In this document: positions 44,147 through 56,118 of the stretch, in pieces | Position numbering within the stretch: the first letter of the stretch is position 1 | Layout: each line of letters begins with the position of its first letter | Source: Qipengyuania oceanensis | GTDB taxonomy: Bacteria; Pseudomonadota; Alphaproteobacteria; Sphingomonadales; Sphingomonadaceae | Direction of reading: 5' to 3' | Assembly: GCF_009827535.1 (NCBI RefSeq) | Contig: NZ_WTYN01000001.1 | Span: 744,001-808,000, forward strand | Length of the DNA: 64,000 bases | Program-made: the position numbers and the translations under genes | The notes under the pieces: model-generated | What the model saw: the letters and a program-made list of their open reading frames with translations, nothing else | Told to the model about the DNA's origin: nothing | Databases searched by the model: none

Positions 44147-45721
44147 ATGTCGAGACTATTCGCTCTTGTGGTCGCACTGCTTACCCTGTGCCTGCCCGCT
44201 TTCGCCAGTGCCGATCAGGCCGATGTCGACGCGGCCGCACGCGGGGTGGTGCGCGTCGTCATCATCGGGACCGACGGCCGCGAGGTCTACCCCGTTAGCC
44301 ACGGCAGCGGCTTTGCCGTGACGTCCGACACCATCATTACCAACGCGCATGTCGTGCGCGAGGCGCTGCTCGACGACACGCTGACGATCGCGGTGGTCCC
44401 TTCGGAAGGCGACGAGGCCGAGTACGCCAAGGCCATCAGCGTCGATCCGCGCACCGATCTCGCGCTCATCAGGATCAACGGACCGCTGCGCCTGCCCCGG
44501 CTGACGATCGCCGGGCGCACCGATCCCGACAGCGGCGAAGTCTCGTCGGTCGGCTATCCGATGAATGTTGACCGGGCGCAGGGGCTGGAGATCGGCGACA
44601 TCTTCAAGTCGCAGCCCCCGGTAAAGAGCCGCGGCTTCATCTCCGGCGCCCGCCCTGCCCGGCAATTCGACTCGATCCTCCACACCGCGCCGATCGCGCG
44701 CGGCAATTCGGGCGGCCCGCTGCTCGACGGCTGCGGCAGGGTCATCGGCGTCAACAGCTTCGGCGCGGATTCCGAAGGCGGCGATGCGGAGTTCTACTTC
44801 GCGGTCTCGACCCGCGAGTTGCTCCCGTTCCTGCGCAAGAACGGCATCGAGCCGAGCGTCAATTCGCTGCCCTGCCGCAGCATGGCCGAACTCGATGCGG
44901 CCGAGCGCGACCGGATGGAACGCGAGCAGGCCGAGGCCCGCCGCGCCCTGATGGAGCGCACCAATACGCTCAGCCGCCAGCGCGAGCGCGCGCAGCTCGA
45001 AGCGGAAATCGCAGTGATGACCGAACGCGAGAACGCCATGGCGATCGCCGCCCTGCTGCTGATCCTGTCGCTGGCATCGGGCTTCGTTGCGTGGCAATCG
45101 CGTGCCGAGGGGAACGAGCGCCGGATAATGATCGCGGGCACGCTGTCCGGCCTGGCAATGCTCGGCGCGCTCGGCTTCTGGTTCACGCGACCGGGCCTTG
45201 CAGACATCGATGGACGCGTCGCCGCGACGATGCAGGGTAGCGAAGACGACGATCCGGCCGATCCGGCGCTGGCAGACGGGGGCACGATGATCTGCAGCCT
45301 CGTGGAAAGCCGCAGCCGGGTGACCTCGGCCATGACCGACGATGTCGAATTCGGCTGGGCCGAGGGCGGCTGCGTGAACGAGCGCACCCAATACGGCCTA
45401 TCTGCCGGTGACTGGACCCGGGTGCTGGTACCCGACGACGAGGACGCGGTCTCGGTAAACCGCTACGACCCCGCGACCAGGACATTCCGTACCGATCGCT
45501 ACCTGCTGTCGCGCAGCGCGATGGCGAACGCGCGCGCCGAGCGGTCGAAGTATTCGCCCCCAAAATGCGGCGAGGAAAACGCGGCGGCCCGGCTCGGCGA
45601 CATGCAGGCCGCGGTCATCGGGCTCCTGCCGAACGCACCCAACGAACGGCTGGTCTACAGCTGCAACGTCCGCAAGCCCGATCCGACAGTGAAAGTGCTA
45701 CAGGCACCGACCGACGAATAG
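44147..45721 (+). CDS. Membrane-attached trypsin-like (S1C) serine protease
   Basis: 524 residues. Signal peptide (LFALVVALLTLCLPAFASA), then a chymotrypsin-fold protease with His 68 (TNAHVV), Asp 104 (RTDLALI) and Ser 188 (ARGNSGGP). No PDZ domain follows. Instead there is a Glu/Arg-rich coiled coil (about 250-295), two adjacent membrane helices (AMAIAALLLILSLASGFVAW, about 300-320, and about 329-348), and a 170-residue C-terminal domain with Cys residues in MICSLVES, GGCVNERT and the end YSCNVRK. This places protease and tail on the same, presumably periplasmic, side. The order is not that of DegP/DegS. Confidence 0.88.
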   Translation: MSRLFALVVALLTLCLPAFASADQADVDAAARGVVRVVIIGTDGREVYPVSHGSGFAVTSDTIITNAHVVREALLDDTLTIAVVPSEGDEAEYAKAISVDPRTDLALIRINGPLRLPRLTIAGRTDPDSGEVSSVGYPMNVDRAQGLEIGDIFKSQPPVKSRGFISGARPARQFDSILHTAPIARGNSGGPLLDGCGRVIGVNSFGADSEGGDAEFYFAVSTRELLPFLRKNGIEPSVNSLPCRSMAELDAAERDRMEREQAEARRALMERTNTLSRQRERAQLEAEIAVMTERENAMAIAALLLILSLASGFVAWQSRAEGNERRIMIAGTLSGLAMLGALGFWFTRPGLADIDGRVAATMQGSEDDDPADPALADGGTMICSLVESRSRVTSAMTDDVEFGWAEGGCVNERTQYGLSAGDWTRVLVPDDEDAVSVNRYDPATRTFRTDRYLLSRSAMANARAERSKYSPPKCGEENAAARLGDMQAAVIGLLPNAPNERLVYSCNVRKPDPTVKVLQAPTDE

Positions 45722-45731
45722 CTCGCTGCTA

Positions 45732-45786
45732 AAGCAGCGGAGCGGTAGCGCGGCGAACGCGCGCTCAAGCAGCGAAGCGGTAGCGC
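45732..45786. repeat. Two copies of a 20-base direct repeat, 35 bases apart
   Basis: AAGCAGCGGAGCGGTAGCGC (45732-45751) recurs at 45767-45786 with a single G-to-A difference. The first copy also pairs with the preceding GCTCGCTGCT to form a hairpin starting at 45721, directly after the protease stop. The region lies between two convergent genes and may help end both transcripts. Confidence 0.8.
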
Positions 45787-45792
45787 AATAAG

Positions 45793-46620
45793 TTACGCCG
45801 CCAGTGCCTCGCCCGTCAGCGTGATGCGGTGCATCTCGCGCGCGTAACCCGGGTAGTCGTTGAGCGCATTGTGCCAGGTCGTCCGGTTGTCCCAGATCGC
45901 GACCGTGCCCGGCTGCCATGCGACGCGGCACTGGATCTCCGGCGACATGGCAACGGCATAGAGTTCCTGCAGCAACGGCAGGCTCTCAGCGCGGGTCATG
46001 CCGGTCAGATTGATCGTGAAGCTCGGATTCACATAGAGAAGTTTCTGGCCCGTATGCGGATGGCGGATGACCACCGGATGGGTCGCACCGGTCTGCAGGT
46101 CCTGCCCGCGCAGATCGGCGCCCTGGTCGGTCTGAGCGTAGGCACCGTCCGGCGAATAGACGTGGTCGGCGCTATGATAGGCGCTCAGCCCCGCCACCTT
46201 TTCCTTCAGTTCGTTGGACATCAGTTCGTAAGCCGCGCCCATGTGCGCCCACATCGTGTCGCCGCCGCTCGGCGGAAGCAGCCGAGCGACGAGGATCGAG
46301 CCCATCGCCGGCACCTGGTCGTAGGAATGGTCGGTATGCCACGCCCCGCCGATGTTGGTTTCCTGGTCGGCGCGCTTGCGCACGACCGCGATTTCCGGGT
46401 GCTCGTCGGTCAGCGGGAAGTAGTTGTTGATGTCGATCCCGCCCCAGCGCCTCGCGAAGGCGATGTGCTCCTCGGGCGAAAAATCCTGTTCGCGGAAGAC
46501 GGCGACACCGTGGCGGTAGATCGCATGCTTGATCGCATCCATGGTCTCGCCTCGGGCTTCGGCGAGCTGCACGCCCGTGATTTCCACCCCGCACTTCGGG
46601 GCCAGCGGCTTCGTGTCCAT
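45793..46620 (-). CDS. TauD/TfdA-family alpha-ketoglutarate dioxygenase
   Basis: 275 residues. Fe(II)/2-oxoglutarate dioxygenase with the ligands His 95 and Asp 97 ([11 protein letters not shown]) and His 264 (EMHRITL); the Arg two positions after His 264 region is the likely ketoglutarate binder. The substrate could be taurine, another sulfonate, or a small acid. No sulfonate transporter is nearby. It is divergent from the ATP synthase operon with about 208 bases between, where I find no convincing promoter for either. Confidence 0.9.
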   Translation of the reverse strand: MDTKPLAPKCGVEITGVQLAEARGETMDAIKHAIYRHGVAVFREQDFSPEEHIAFARRWGGIDINNYFPLTDEHPEIAVVRKRADQETNIGGAWHTDHSYDQVPAMGSILVARLLPPSGGDTMWAHMGAAYELMSNELKEKVAGLSAYHSADHVYSPDGAYAQTDQGADLRGQDLQTGATHPVVIRHPHTGQKLLYVNPSFTINLTGMTRAESLPLLQELYAVAMSPEIQCRVAWQPGTVAIWDNRTTWHNALNDYPGYAREMHRITLTGEALAA

Positions 46621-46828
46621 ATGTCCTCTCCCGGCGTCGTCCGCGCCTGCTATCGAACTTTGTAATGGGGAGCGCGGACGAGTCCAACAGATTCACCGCC
46701 ATGCTGGTTGCATCGCAGCATGGCCGATGCTAGGCGCGCGCCAGCCTTGCCGGGAGTGCTCTGACGCATCCCGATCGATCAGGGCGATGCATCGTTATTT
46801 TCCGGACCTTTCGAAGGACCTATCACGC

Positions 46829-47383
46829 GTGGAAATCTCCGCCGGTATCAAGTCAAGCCTGGCAGGCCGCTATGCCTCGGCCCTGTTCGATCTCGCGGTC
46901 GAGGTGGGGACCGTGTCTGCCGTCGAATCGGATCTCGATACGCTCGAGCGTGCGCTCGCCGAATCGAACGATCTGAAGGCCCTGATTCGCAACCCCGAAG
47001 TAGGCAGCAAGGCCAAGGGCGCTGCGATCGAAGGGGTCGCCGGGGTTCTCGGCCTGTCGCAGCTGACGCAGAAGTTTCTCGCCGTCCTCGCGACCAATCG
47101 CCGCCTCGGCTCGCTGCCGGATATGATCCGTGCCTTCCGCGCGATCGCGGCCGCCCAGCGCGGCGAGGTCAATGCCGAAGTCACCAGCGCCCACGCGCTG
47201 ACGGACGACCAGCTGACCGCGCTGCGTCAAAAACTGACCCAGCGTGAAGGCCGCACGGTCAAACTCACCTCGAAGGTCGACCCCGATCTTCTCGGCGGTC
47301 TCGTCGTGACCGTCGGTTCCCGCCGGATCGATGGCTCGATCCGCACCCGTCTCAATTCGCTCTCCCAGGCCATGAAGGCTTAA
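46829..47383 (+). CDS. atpH: F1-ATPase delta subunit
   Basis: 184 residues, the usual length with GTG 46829 ([20 protein letters not shown]); AAGGA lies 10 bases upstream. ATG 46787 would add 14 residues that relatives lack. The delta subunit joins F1 to the peripheral stalk. The C-terminal signature [20 protein letters not shown] is intact. First gene of the F1 operon, 12 bases before atpA. Confidence 0.94.
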   Translation: MEISAGIKSSLAGRYASALFDLAVEVGTVSAVESDLDTLERALAESNDLKALIRNPEVGSKAKGAAIEGVAGVLGLSQLTQKFLAVLATNRRLGSLPDMIRAFRAIAAAQRGEVNAEVTSAHALTDDQLTALRQKLTQREGRTVKLTSKVDPDLLGGLVVTVGSRRIDGSIRTRLNSLSQAMKA

Positions 47384-48925
<1,542 letters not shown>

Positions 48926-48954
48926 GCCCTTCGAAGACTAGCTAGGGAGCCGTC

Positions 48955-49824
48955 ATGGCCTCGCTGAAAGAACTCAAGGGCCGGATCAACTCGGTCAAGT
49001 CGACCCAGAAGATCACCAAGGCCAAGCAGATGGTCGCGGCAGCCAAGCTGCGCCGTGCGCAGGCGGCGGCGGAAGCCGCTCGCCCCTATGCGGAGCGGCT
49101 GACCTCGGTCATGGCATCGCTCGCCGGCAAGGTTTCGGGCGATAGCGCCCCGCGGCTGCTGGCCGGCAATGGCAAGGACCAGCGTCACCTGCTGGTCGTC
49201 GTCAACACCGACAAGGGCCTGTGCGGCGGTCTCAACTCGAACATCGTCAAGGAAGCCAAGACCCAGGCGCGCAAGCTGATCGCCGAAGGCAAGAACGTGC
49301 AGTTCTACCTCGTCGGCAAGAAGGGCCGTGCGCCGATCAAGCGCGACTATGCCGAGAAGATCGACACCTGGTTCGATACCTCCAACGTCCGCCAGCCGGG
49401 CTTCGAGGAAGCGGACGAAATCGCCAGCGAACTGATCGCGAAGTTCGAGAACGACGAGTTCGACGTCGCGCATCTCATCTTCCCGGTCTTCAAGTCGGCG
49501 CTGGCGCAGGACCCGACCACGGTCCAGCTGATCCCGGTCCCGGCATCGGACAGCACCGAAACGTCGGAAGCCGCGGTCGAATACGAGCCGGACGAGGAAG
49601 AAATCCTTGCCGAGCTGCTGCCGCGCTTCATCAAGACGCAGCTGTTCGGCGCGCTGCTCGAGCGCGAGGCTTCCGAACAGGGCGCGTCGATGACCGCCAT
49701 GGACAATGCCACGCGTAACGCCGGCGACCTGATCAACAAGCTGACGATCCAGTACAACCGCAGCCGCCAGGCCGCGATCACGACCGAACTGATCGAAATC
49801 ATCGCGGGCGCCGAAGCGCTGTAG
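48955..49824 (+). CDS. atpG: F1-ATPase gamma subunit
   Basis: 289 residues. The rotating central shaft. N-terminal helix [20 protein letters not shown] and C-terminal helix [20 protein letters not shown] are typical. A strong terminator hairpin lies 30 bases after its stop, so the atpHAG message may end here instead of continuing to atpD. Confidence 0.97.
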   Translation: MASLKELKGRINSVKSTQKITKAKQMVAAAKLRRAQAAAEAARPYAERLTSVMASLAGKVSGDSAPRLLAGNGKDQRHLLVVVNTDKGLCGGLNSNIVKEAKTQARKLIAEGKNVQFYLVGKKGRAPIKRDYAEKIDTWFDTSNVRQPGFEEADEIASELIAKFENDEFDVAHLIFPVFKSALAQDPTTVQLIPVPASDSTETSEAAVEYEPDEEEILAELLPRFIKTQLFGALLEREASEQGASMTAMDNATRNAGDLINKLTIQYNRSRQAAITTELIEIIAGAEAL

Positions 49825-49833
49825 GCGCGCCGC

Positions 49834-50694
49834 ATGGCCGGCAACCGCATACGAAAAGGGCGCTCCGCCGGTTGGTGGGGCGCCCTTTTGCTTTGCGGCA
49901 TGATGCTTGCTCTGATCGCGGGCGAGGTCGCCGCGCGGCTGGCAGGTGTCGGCGATTTTCCGCTCTACCTCGCCGACGAAGAGGTCGGCTACATACCTGC
50001 GCCGAGCCAGCAGGGCGCATTCCTCGGGCGCAATAGCTGGGCATTCAACGAACACTCGATGGGCGTGAGCGAAAGCTATGCGCCGCAGCCCGAAGACATC
50101 ATGCTGGTAGGCGATTCGCTGGTGCTCGGCGGGAACATCATCGACCAGCCGGACAAGCTCGGGCCAAGGCTCGAAGCGGCAACGAATTGCGACGTCTGGC
50201 CGCTGTCCGCCGGAAGCTGGGGCCTGCGAAACGAACTGGCCGCGCTGCGCCGCGACCCCTCGCTGTCCATCCCGCAGACGCTGGTGCTGGTTCTGAACAG
50301 CGCAGATTTTGCCGCGCCATCGCGGTGGAGGAGCGAGCTCACCCATCCGCGCAGCAAGCCCGTGTCCGTGCTGGCCTATGCGATCCGCAAGCGCTTCTTT
50401 TCGCCGGGAGAACCAGCACCACCGCAGCAAGACCCTCGCTGGCGCGCGGAACTGGACGGATTCCTGCAAGCATATCCCGGCCGCGTCATCGCGGTCGCCT
50501 ATCCCGCGCTGGACGAACTGGACCGCAGCAGCAGCCCCATCCCCGCTCTGCCCGCACGCATTGCGGTGATAGACCCGCGCACATCGCCCGGATGGGACCC
50601 GGCAGACTATGCCGATTCGATCCATCCAACGGCTTCCGCGAACGCGGAACTGGCCGCCATGATCGCGTCGGCGACCGGGCAATGCGCGGCTTGA
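49834..50694 (+). CDS. Membrane-anchored SGNH/GDSL-like hydrolase inside the atp operon
   Basis: 286 residues. An N-terminal anchor (WWGALLLCGMMLALIAGEVAA) and a periplasmic SGNH-type domain: the nucleophile block is VGDSLVLGG (Ser 95) and the C-terminal catalytic pair is DSIHP (DxxH). The Gly and Asn blocks are less clear (WGLRNELAAL, LNSADF). Such proteins are esterases or O-acyl/O-acetyl modifying enzymes of cell-surface sugars. It sits 10 bases after atpG and 191 bases before atpD, an unusual place. The transcript through its first codons forms a terminator hairpin. Its codon use is like the neighbours', with no clear sign of recent transfer. Confidence 0.85.
   Translation: MAGNRIRKGRSAGWWGALLLCGMMLALIAGEVAARLAGVGDFPLYLADEEVGYIPAPSQQGAFLGRNSWAFNEHSMGVSESYAPQPEDIMLVGDSLVLGGNIIDQPDKLGPRLEAATNCDVWPLSAGSWGLRNELAALRRDPSLSIPQTLVLVLNSADFAAPSRWRSELTHPRSKPVSVLAYAIRKRFFSPGEPAPPQQDPRWRAELDGFLQAYPGRVIAVAYPALDELDRSSSPIPALPARIAVIDPRTSPGWDPADYADSIHPTASANAELAAMIASATGQCAA
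49854..49889 (+). terminator. Strong hairpin terminator within the start of the SGNH gene
   Basis: AAAAGGGCGC (49854-49863) and GCGCCCTTTT (49880-49889) are perfect complements, extended inward by three more pairs including one G-U, and followed by GCTTT. It resembles a classical (also bidirectional) terminator 30 bases after atpG, yet it lies in codons 7-19 of the SGNH gene. It would end most atpHAG transcripts unless overcome by translation or by another promoter. Confidence 0.7.
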
Positions 50695-50876
50695 CCGCAG
50701 TGCAGCAAATATCGGCCAGATTTCGGCGTGTAGGCAGTGGACTTTGCACCCCGTTCTGCCTAAGGCGCGCGCATCCACGATTCACTCCGCGGCAATCGGA
50801 CTTTTTCGGCCCCGCACGGGCCAGGGAAAGATCGGCAGCCTCGGCCCACACCGATCCGAACGTTTCGATCGAATAG

Positions 50877-52343
<1,467 letters not shown>

Positions 52344-52348
52344 GCCAG

Positions 52349-52606
52349 ATGGCCCTTCACTTCGAACTCGTCACGCCTGAAAAGCTGGTCCGCTCGGACG
52401 ACGTCTACATGGTCGTCGTCCCGGGTTCGGAAGGCGATTTCGGCGTGCTCGAAGGTCACGCGCCGGTCATGAGCACGATCCGCGACGGCGCGCTCAAGGT
52501 CTATGCCAAGGACGGTGCCGAGCCCGAGGAGATCGAGGTTCGCGGCGGCTTCGCGGAAGTCGGCGAAAACGGCCTGACCGTGCTGGCGGAACGCGTCGAA
52601 GGCTGA
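52349..52606 (+). CDS. atpC: F1-ATPase epsilon subunit, short form
   Basis: 85 residues, against about 130-140 in most bacteria. Only the N-terminal beta-sandwich is present ([51 protein letters not shown]); the C-terminal helical hairpin that inhibits ATP hydrolysis is missing. It follows atpD by 5 bases and ends in a strong terminator. The truncated form seems to be natural in related organisms and not damaged, because the frame ends cleanly. Confidence 0.95.
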   Translation: MALHFELVTPEKLVRSDDVYMVVVPGSEGDFGVLEGHAPVMSTIRDGALKVYAKDGAEPEEIEVRGGFAEVGENGLTVLAERVEG

Positions 52607-52634
52607 ACCTCGCTCCCATCGCAAAGATAACACC

Positions 52635-52662
52635 AAAGGGCGGCCTCGCGGGGCCGCCCTTT
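52635..52662 (+). terminator. Terminator of the atpDC transcript
   Basis: AAAGGGCGGCC (52635-52645) pairs perfectly with GGCCGCCCTTT (52652-52662) around a six-base loop, 28 bases after the atpC stop. The A/T ends make it effective in both directions. Confidence 0.88.
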
Positions 52663-52772
52663 CTCGTCGTGCCGAGGTTTCGACGAACGGGTCACGCAAA
52701 CCGCTCGAGTTGCTTGAAGTTTCGTCCGCATCCGCCAAGTAGGAGGCGCAGATCAACACGGGACGCCCATCG

Positions 52773-54932
52773 ATGAAAACCCTTCTCGCGCAGTCGAGCG
52801 CGCTGACGCTGGCCATTGCCGCCCTCGCCCCCCTTCCGCTCATGGCCCAGACCGCCAGCACAGACACCACCGGAGAGAACATGTTCGAAGCCGAAAACGA
52901 CCCCTACATCTGGCTGGAAGAAGCGCGCGACGAAAAGGCGCTTGCCTGGGTCGAGGACGAGAACAACCGGACGCTCGCCGCGCTGGCTACCGATCCGCGG
53001 TTCGATGAATTGCAGGCCGAAGCGCTGGCGATCCTCGATGCGCAGGACCGGGTCCCCTACGGCTCCTTCTATCCCGACGGGATCTACAATTTCTGGCAGG
53101 ACGAGACCAATCCCAAGGGTCTCATCCGCCGCACCACCATGGACAGCTATCGCACCGACAATCCGGTATGGGAGACGGTCCTCGACATCGATGCCCTCGC
53201 CAAGGCGGAAGGCCGCGAATGGGCCTATTCGGGCCGCACCTGCCTCGAGCCGGAACGCACGCTGTGCCTCTTGTCGCTATCGGACGGCGGCAAGGACGCG
53301 ACCGTGATGCGCGAATTCGACGGCAAGACCGGCAAGTTCGTCGAGGACGGATTCGATCTTCCCGAAAGCATCGGCAGCGCCAGCTGGGTCGATCGCGACA
53401 CGCTGCTGGTGACCCGCGATTTCGGCGAAGGCACCATGAGCGAAAGCGGCTATCCGCTGACCACCCGGCTACTGAAGCGCGGTCAGTCGCTGTCCGATGC
53501 ACCCGAAGTCTTCCGCGGCGAGCCGACCGATCTCGGAGCCGGATCCTACGTGCTGCGCGACAGCGACGGCGTCGAACACGCACGCATCGCCTATCGCTCG
53601 ATCGATTTCTGGAACAGCGCCAATTTCGTCGAGCATGACGGCAAATGGGTGCAGCTCGACATTCCCAGCAAGGCAGGTCTTGCAGGGATCGTTGGCGACC
53701 GGCTGCTGTTCTCGACCGATGTCGACTGGACCGTCGGCGGCATCACTTTCCCCGCCGATTCCATCGTCTCGGTCGACCTCGAAGACTGGAAGCGCGACCC
53801 CAACGGCGTCGATTACGAGCTGGTCTGGGCACCGGGCGACCGCCAGACGGCGCAGGGTGTGGCGGTCACGTCCGACGCGCTCTACGTCAGCGTGCTCGAC
53901 AACGTCCGCGGCCGGGTAATCCGCTACGAACGCGACGGCGGGAAGTGGCGCACCAAGCCGCTCGCACTGCCCGACAACTCGACCATCGGTGTCATTTCCA
54001 CCGCCGATACCAGCGACGAGCTGATGATCAACGTGACCGGCTTCCTCGAGCCGAGCCAGCTGTTCTACTATGACGGGTCGAGCGACACGCTCGAAGTGCT
54101 CAAGACCTCTCCCGCCCGCTTCGATGCGGCCGGAGCGAGCGTCGTCCAGCAAGAAGCGACGAGCAGGGACGGTACGAAGATCCCCTATTTCGTCGTTCTC
54201 CCCAAGGGTGGACTCGACAAGGGTCCGTTGCCGGTTCGCATGACCGGATATGGCGGCTTCCAGAACGCCAATACGCCCGGTTATCTCGGTCTCACCGGCA
54301 AGCTGTGGCTGGAGCGTGGCGGCGCCTACGTGCTGACCAACCTTCGCGGCGGCGGCGAGTTCGGTCCCTCCTGGCACCAGAACGCGATCCGCGAGAACAA
54401 GCAACGCACGTGGGACGATTTCATCGCGGTCGCCGAGGACCTGCAGGCACGCGGGATCACCACGCCCGGCCAACTCGGGATCACCGGCGGTAGCCAGGGC
54501 GGCCTGCTCGTCGGCACCGCGATCACCCAGCGGCCCGAACTGTTCAACGCGGCCGTCGTCTGGGTCCCGCTCTTCGACATGCTGCGTTACCCCTACATCG
54601 GTCGCGGAGCATCGTGGATCGGCGAATACGGCGATCCGCGCATTGCCGAACAGCGCGCCTGGATCGAGCCCTATTCGCCGTACCAGGCCCTGCTCAACGG
54701 CAAGGACTTCCCTTCGCCGTTGTTCATCACCTCGACCGCCGACGACCGCACGCATCCAAGCCATGGGCGCAAGGCCGCCGCGCGGCTCGCGGAGATCGGC
54801 CAGCCGTACTACTATTTCGAGGATACGGTCGGCGGCCACTCTGGCGGGGTGGACAACGCCCAGCGCGCCAAGCTCCAGGCGATCGAGTTCACCTACATGA
54901 TGCAGCGCCTGATGGACAAAGCCGAAAACTGA
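52773..54932 (+). CDS. Prolyl oligopeptidase-family serine peptidase (S9), exported
   Basis: 719 residues. A signal peptide (SALTLAIAALAPLPLMAQ) sends it to the periplasm. The N-terminal beta-propeller (about 40-430) covers the active site of the C-terminal alpha/beta hydrolase. Catalytic residues: Ser 574 (TGGSQGGLL), Asp in STADDRTHPSHG and His in TVGGHSGGVD. The family cleaves short proline-containing peptides. The DPYIWLEEARDEKALAWV opening is typical. It is monocistronic: preceded by the atpC terminator and followed by a hairpin. Confidence 0.94.
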   Translation: MKTLLAQSSALTLAIAALAPLPLMAQTASTDTTGENMFEAENDPYIWLEEARDEKALAWVEDENNRTLAALATDPRFDELQAEALAILDAQDRVPYGSFYPDGIYNFWQDETNPKGLIRRTTMDSYRTDNPVWETVLDIDALAKAEGREWAYSGRTCLEPERTLCLLSLSDGGKDATVMREFDGKTGKFVEDGFDLPESIGSASWVDRDTLLVTRDFGEGTMSESGYPLTTRLLKRGQSLSDAPEVFRGEPTDLGAGSYVLRDSDGVEHARIAYRSIDFWNSANFVEHDGKWVQLDIPSKAGLAGIVGDRLLFSTDVDWTVGGITFPADSIVSVDLEDWKRDPNGVDYELVWAPGDRQTAQGVAVTSDALYVSVLDNVRGRVIRYERDGGKWRTKPLALPDNSTIGVISTADTSDELMINVTGFLEPSQLFYYDGSSDTLEVLKTSPARFDAAGASVVQQEATSRDGTKIPYFVVLPKGGLDKGPLPVRMTGYGGFQNANTPGYLGLTGKLWLERGGAYVLTNLRGGGEFGPSWHQNAIRENKQRTWDDFIAVAEDLQARGITTPGQLGITGGSQGGLLVGTAITQRPELFNAAVVWVPLFDMLRYPYIGRGASWIGEYGDPRIAEQRAWIEPYSPYQALLNGKDFPSPLFITSTADDRTHPSHGRKAAARLAEIGQPYYYFEDTVGGHSGGVDNAQRAKLQAIEFTYMMQRLMDKAEN

Positions 54933-54947
54933 GCCCTCGGCACCGGT

Positions 54948-54978
54948 CACGGCGGGCAGCGATCCTTGTCCCGCCGTG
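54948..54978 (+). terminator. Hairpin after the prolyl oligopeptidase gene
   Basis: CACGGCGGG (54948-54956) and CCCGCCGTG (54970-54978) are perfect complements with a 13-base loop, 16 bases after the stop. There is no T-run, so it is a stabilising or Rho-assisted end structure at best. Confidence 0.45.
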
Positions 54979-55060
54979 GAACATGTGCCAGCAACCCCTG
55001 TGCCGGGCTTCACCTGTCATGCGATAGGAGGTGTCCGACCACAGGGGGCCATCTGCCGGG

Positions 55061-56095
55061 ATGCAACGCACTGCTGCCATTGCCGTTCTGCAGCGCGAGC
55101 TGCCAATCTACGCGGTCGCGCTCGCATGCATCTTCGCGTTTGCCATCAGCCTCTCGCTGGCTGGGGTCGCGTTCCATCCGTGGAGCTCGGTTCTCTATAA
55201 CTTCTTCCTCTTTGCCGCGAGCTGGCTGCTGGTAATCGCCGTGCTGTTCGCGGCCCGCCTGTTTCGCGAACGTCCCGAATCGCTCTTTGCCTTCGGGGCG
55301 GAGGTCTTCGGACAGAAAGCCTTCTGGCTGCGGCAACTGCGTGCCGTGCCGCTTCTGGCGCTCCTGTCGGTCTTCATGATCTATTTCGGCGGAATGAAGA
55401 GCGCGATACCGCTGTTCAACCCTTTCTCCTGGGACCAGACCTTCATCCGCTGGGATGCCGCGCTCGGCTTCGGTTACGACCCGTGGCGTATACTGCATCC
55501 CCTCATCGGGTATCCCGTCGTCACCTCCGCGCTTGCGGCCCTCTATCACCTGTGGATCCTGCTGATCTATGCCGGCTCGATCTACCTTGGCGCATACCAG
55601 ACCGACGAACTCCTGAGGACGCGGTACTTCGTAAGCTATTTCCTGTGCTGGAGCCTCGTCGGCGTAGCCCTCGCGGTCCTGTTCTCGTCGGTCGGCCCGG
55701 CGTTCATGCAGCCACTTTTCGGCGACCCACGCTTCGTGCCGCTGATGGATTACCTGCAGCAAGCAGACAAGCAATTCCCGGTCATGGTGCTGACAGTGCA
55801 GCAGCAACTGCTGGACTGGCAGGCGGGCGGTGAACTCGGCCTCGGTCGTGGGATATCGGCCATGCCTTCGATGCACATTTCGCTGGCGACGCTTTTCTGG
55901 CTCGCCATGCGGAAGATCTCGGCGCGAGCCGGCTGGTTCTTCGGCGTCTTTGCGCTCCTGATCTTCGTCGGGTCGATCCATACCGGCTACCATTACGCGC
56001 TCGATGGCATAGTCGCCGCTACGGCGACCCTGGCGATCTGGTGGATCGTCGGCCGGGTCCTGCCTTCAGGACAAAACGGCGAAGTCGCCAGCTGA
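55061..56095 (+). CDS. PAP2-superfamily membrane phosphatase/phosphotransferase
   Basis: 344 residues, six or more membrane helices. The PAP2 motifs 2 and 3 are AMPSMHISLATLF and HTGYHYALDGIVA, with catalytic His residues; motif 1 (KxxxxxxRP) is not obvious, as in the Aur1/inositol-phosphotransferase-like group (PAP2_3). Sphingomonads carry sphingolipids, so a lipid head-group transferase role is an appealing guess only. I prefer ATG 55061 to GTG 55031: AGGAGG overlaps that GTG. The ribosome-binding site of 55061 is weak (AGGGGG, 13 bases). Confidence 0.85.
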   Translation: MQRTAAIAVLQRELPIYAVALACIFAFAISLSLAGVAFHPWSSVLYNFFLFAASWLLVIAVLFAARLFRERPESLFAFGAEVFGQKAFWLRQLRAVPLLALLSVFMIYFGGMKSAIPLFNPFSWDQTFIRWDAALGFGYDPWRILHPLIGYPVVTSALAALYHLWILLIYAGSIYLGAYQTDELLRTRYFVSYFLCWSLVGVALAVLFSSVGPAFMQPLFGDPRFVPLMDYLQQADKQFPVMVLTVQQQLLDWQAGGELGLGRGISAMPSMHISLATLFWLAMRKISARAGWFFGVFALLIFVGSIHTGYHYALDGIVAATATLAIWWIVGRVLPSGQNGEVAS

Positions 56096-56118
56096 CGAAG
56101 CCAGCCGAGCCTCGGCTC

